NCBI GenBank assembly: GCA_004565275.1
Contig: SDOX01000017.1
Span: forward strand, 675,823-739,822
Source: Nannochloropsis salina CCMP1776
Taxonomy: Eukaryota > Sar > Eustigmatophyceae > Eustigmatales > Monodopsidaceae
Direction: 5' to 3'
Length of the DNA: 64,000 nt
Shown: in pieces, positions 61,383-64,000 of the stretch
Layout: each line of letters begins with the position of its first letter
Numbering within the stretch: the first letter of the stretch is position 1
Notes under the pieces: generated by a model
Seen by the model: only the letters and a program-made list of their open reading frames with translations
Told to the model about the DNA's origin: nothing
The model's database searches: none
Position numbers and translations under genes: made by a program

Positions 61383-62079
61383 CTGTCGACTGTGAGAGCT
61401 ACCACTCGAAGGGCCCCAACACCCCGCTTCTGTCGTGTTTCTGCTGCCCGTACGGGCTCCTTCGCCTCTTTTTATGCTTTTCCCCGCTGTACAAAGGGTG
61501 CCGTGGTGCGTGTCGTCTGTGGGAGGGCAGTGGGTGCTTCCGCGGGTCATTTTCCCAAGGCCTCATGCTTGAAGAACAACAGGTAACGGTCCTCGCCAAG
61601 AAGGCCGCGACCGGCCCACTGCCCGAGTGCTGCACACATCACGTAATTCAATACGCCCTCCCTGTCTTTCGAACGGCTCTAGGTCGCAGCTTAGGAGATA
61701 CAGGGGTGACGCGTACTTTTTGCGGTGGTCTTGTGGAGACTTGGTGTGGCTATTGGACAGGTAAAGCTCCGTTTTGCTCTGTTAGCTAGCTCTCCCCCAT
61801 GCGTCCCTTTACCCCAGTCCACAAATCTAAGAGGTAGCTAGCGGAACAAAAACTCCGCTTTCAAGACCTCACGACGTATTTGATTTTTGAATGTCGTGAG
61901 GAAATAATTCGCGCGTGGACGTTTATATCGGCGTCGAAGGAGGATCGCGATCGAAGATGGCTTCTCCCAAAATGGACTATCTCCCAACCTCTCATATACC
62001 TCATCGACGCCGTAAGAAGTAATAGTCCCATTGTACGCTTCTTTCCGACATCCCATCATTCCTTATACTTGTCCTTCAG
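61383..62079. other. Shared upstream region of CLN3-like and VPS53 genes
   Basis: About 700 bases between head-to-head genes. A missing first CLN3 exon and a 5' non-coding VPS53 exon probably lie here. A minus-strand frame from ATG 62059 (61838-62059) has no CLN3 similarity. Confidence 0.4.
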
Positions 62080-64000
62080 ATGGACGGCACCTCCACACTG
62101 GGCGAGAAGAAACCCGTTGCCTACGAGGGCTTGCCCACTCAGTCCCTCCCCCCGGACGTGATCCAGGCGGTCCAGGAGGCCCTTCCCACAAGCGATCCTC
62201 TCGATCGAGCGGTATGTATGGGGCGCTTCGATTTGAGGGGTAGTGATTGCGGGTTGGAAAGCGTGGTGTGTTTGGATGATGAAGAATGAAGATAGTGGAA
62301 GAGGAGTGGAAGCACGGAAAATTTGCGACGATTACATTAGGTAGATTGTGAAGACAAGGCTCAATGGGCGGCACAAAGGTCAGACCCACCGACATCACCC
62401 ACGACCTGCCTGCCACAAGAATAGAGACCTTTTCCACACAGGAACGTGGAGCTAGATTAGAAAATCACAAAGCTGGGGTCCACGTCTTGCTTGGCATTAA
62501 CCTAGTCCTCCTCTTTTCCCCTTTACTGATCTCGCATCCGCAGGACTTCGACCCAGTGGACTATATCAATACCAAATTTCCATCGGAGCAAATTGCCCTT
62601 GAAGCCCTGGACCCTTTCATCGGGCAGATCACGGAGGAGATAGGTGAGCGACCTTTCTCTCTCCCTTTCTCCATCTCTGCTTGCCTCGATACATCCTTAA
62701 GTCTTCGTCTTCTTCTGGCTCGCATACCTCCCCCTCATCGACCCTGGCCCTCCTTGCGCAAGGTGCACTTGATACGGATATCTCCCAAGCCATCGAGGCC
62801 CAAGCAAAGGCGGGGGAGGAGGCCAGCAAGAACATTGGAGAAGCCCAGGTAACCCCCTCTCTACCCCTCTCTCCCCCTCCCCCTCCCGCTCCCTTCTATC
62901 GGTGTACATGACAGTATATTGGAGTTTCGCTCGTCAGCTTTGATCTAGACAGGCTGCTCACACTACCAACCAATGGCTCAAAAGTCGCATGTCTCCCAAT
63001 CCACACGCGATCGAACACGGGCACCTGGGTGACACTTGCTCTCCTCGTTGATGTCCTGAGGGGGGCACTATCCTCCTCCCTTCCTCCTGACCCTTCTTTT
63101 ATCCTCTCATTTCGGTACTCCACCCCCTTCTTTGGTCTTCGTCTTTTCCAGTCGGCCATTTCTGACCTCTTCAACAAAATCCGGGATATCACTGCCAAAG
63201 CCGAGCAAAGCGAGGTGATGGTCCAAGAGATCTGCCGGTGCGTCCTCAAAAACGCCCTTTCCATGCGATTTCCTCTCTCTTTTCTTACCCTTCACTTCAT
63301 AACACTGCTCATAACTTTGCATGGCGTGCGAGAAAAGTCGATTTGCACTCATCGCCGGACACACACCAATTTTCTCCTCCCTGCCCATCCCCCTCCTCCC
63401 AGCGACATCAAGCAACTTGACCTGGCCAAGTGCCATTTGCAAGCCACCATCACGGCGCTCAAACGACTGCACATGCTGATGGCCGCGCTGGACCAACTCA
63501 CCTTCATGACCGAGCATCATCACTACAAGGAAGCCGCCCAGCTCGTGGACGCGGTGCGGCAGGTGCGTCTCGGGCCCTGTGCCTCCCTCCCGCCCTCCCT
63601 CCCCGCCTCTCCTGGCTTCGCTGTCCCTTTTCCGTTACCTCTTTTGGGCCGGAGAAGTAAAGCGTCAATTGTTCTTCCTTATCCTATTTCCCTCTCATTT
63701 CAATTCCCTCCCAGCTTTCCACCCATTTCGACGCTTACGCGTCGATGCCAAAGATCGCGGAGATTAAGCAAACGATCGGACGCATCAACACGCAGCTGAA
63801 CGATCAAATCACCCAGGTAGGTCCTCTTTCATTGTCCCCTCCCCCCACCTCCTTGGCTAGGGTACGTGGAGGGGAGCAAAGTGTCGGTAAATATGGAGCC
63901 TAAGACTCAAGTTTTGGGTGACTACGCATGTCGAAGGTGTCTGAAGATATTGAAGGCGCCCTCCCTCCTCCTTCCCATTATCGCCCCCCTCAGGCCTTTT
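62080..64000 (+). CDS. VPS53: VPS53, N-terminal part (3' end outside window)
   Basis: Subunit of the GARP/EARP tethering complexes that capture endosome-derived vesicles at the trans-Golgi network. Exons in phase: 62080-62211, 62544-62643, 62763-62848, 63152-63237, 63403-63562, 63715-63816, and the next acceptor at about 63992-63994 with a few coding bases before the window ends. Family blocks are FDPVDYINTKFPSEQIALEA, ALDTDISQAIEAQAKAGEEA, SAISDLFNKIRDITAKAEQS, RDIKQLDLAKCHLQATITAL, KRLHMLMAALDQL, then YKEAAQLVDAVRQ, HFDAYASMPKIAEIKQ. The ATG sits directly after CTTCAG, so a 5' UTR intron is likely. The N-terminal coiled coil used for complex assembly is complete; the rest is beyond the window. 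Confidence 0.92.

Noticed and set aside
61091-61789. 232-codon plus-strand frame
   Set aside because: Opposite the first CLN3 exon and the shared promoter region; Pro/Ser-rich without domain or transcript-like signals.

Overview
The window looks like nuclear DNA of a photosynthetic stramenopile. The best guess is a eustigmatophyte alga close to Nannochloropsis/Microchloropsis; this is inference, not proof. The signs are intron-bearing genes with GT..AG splice sites, introns packed with (CCCT)n that merges into the polypyrimidine tract, GC-rich exons, and eukaryote-only families (CLPTM1, MFSD1, CLN3, VPS53, IFT140, nucleolin, CDK11, MAPK). I read the exon/intron models by eye, checking splice sites and codon phase, and reconciled them with what I remember of each family.

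Layout, 1-28 kb (GC-rich, CCCT-rich): the 3' half of CLPTM1 (+); a small ankyrin-like gene (+); a phytol/farnesol-kinase-like gene (-); an MFSD1-like transporter whose middle exons seem absent (-); a nucleolin/GAR2-like gene (+); a MEST-like alpha/beta hydrolase (-); a both-ends-truncated IFT140 (+) converging on a MORN+SAM protein gene (-); a CDK11/PITSLRE-like kinase with an odd activation segment (-); and a large unrecognised proline/serine-rich protein gene (+).

Layout, 28-51.7 kb (visibly more AT-rich, almost no CCCT repeats): a tandemly duplicated unit of about 10.5-11 kb with a decayed third start. Each unit carries a 9-exon, 1270-residue membrane-anchored surface protein (beta-helix-like body, possible Kre9/KNH-like C-terminal domain). 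It also carries a doubtful 267-codon minus-strand ORF. Unit B has a two-exon secreted-protein gene that survives in unit A only as its 5' end. Identity between units is a mosaic: two blocks are almost identical while the sequence between and around them is clearly diverged. Unit A also holds a long foldback element that unit B lacks.

Layout, 51.7-64 kb: a 13-exon MAP kinase with an N-terminal PH domain and Ser-Glu-Tyr instead of Thr-x-Tyr in its activation loop (+); a complete or nearly complete CLN3/battenin gene (-); and, facing it, the 5' part of VPS53 (+), cut by the window end. CLN3 (endolysosomal membrane) and VPS53 (endosome-to-Golgi tethering) both act in endosomal traffic and share a short intergenic region. 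Otherwise the genes show no common pathway, as is usual in a eukaryotic chromosome.
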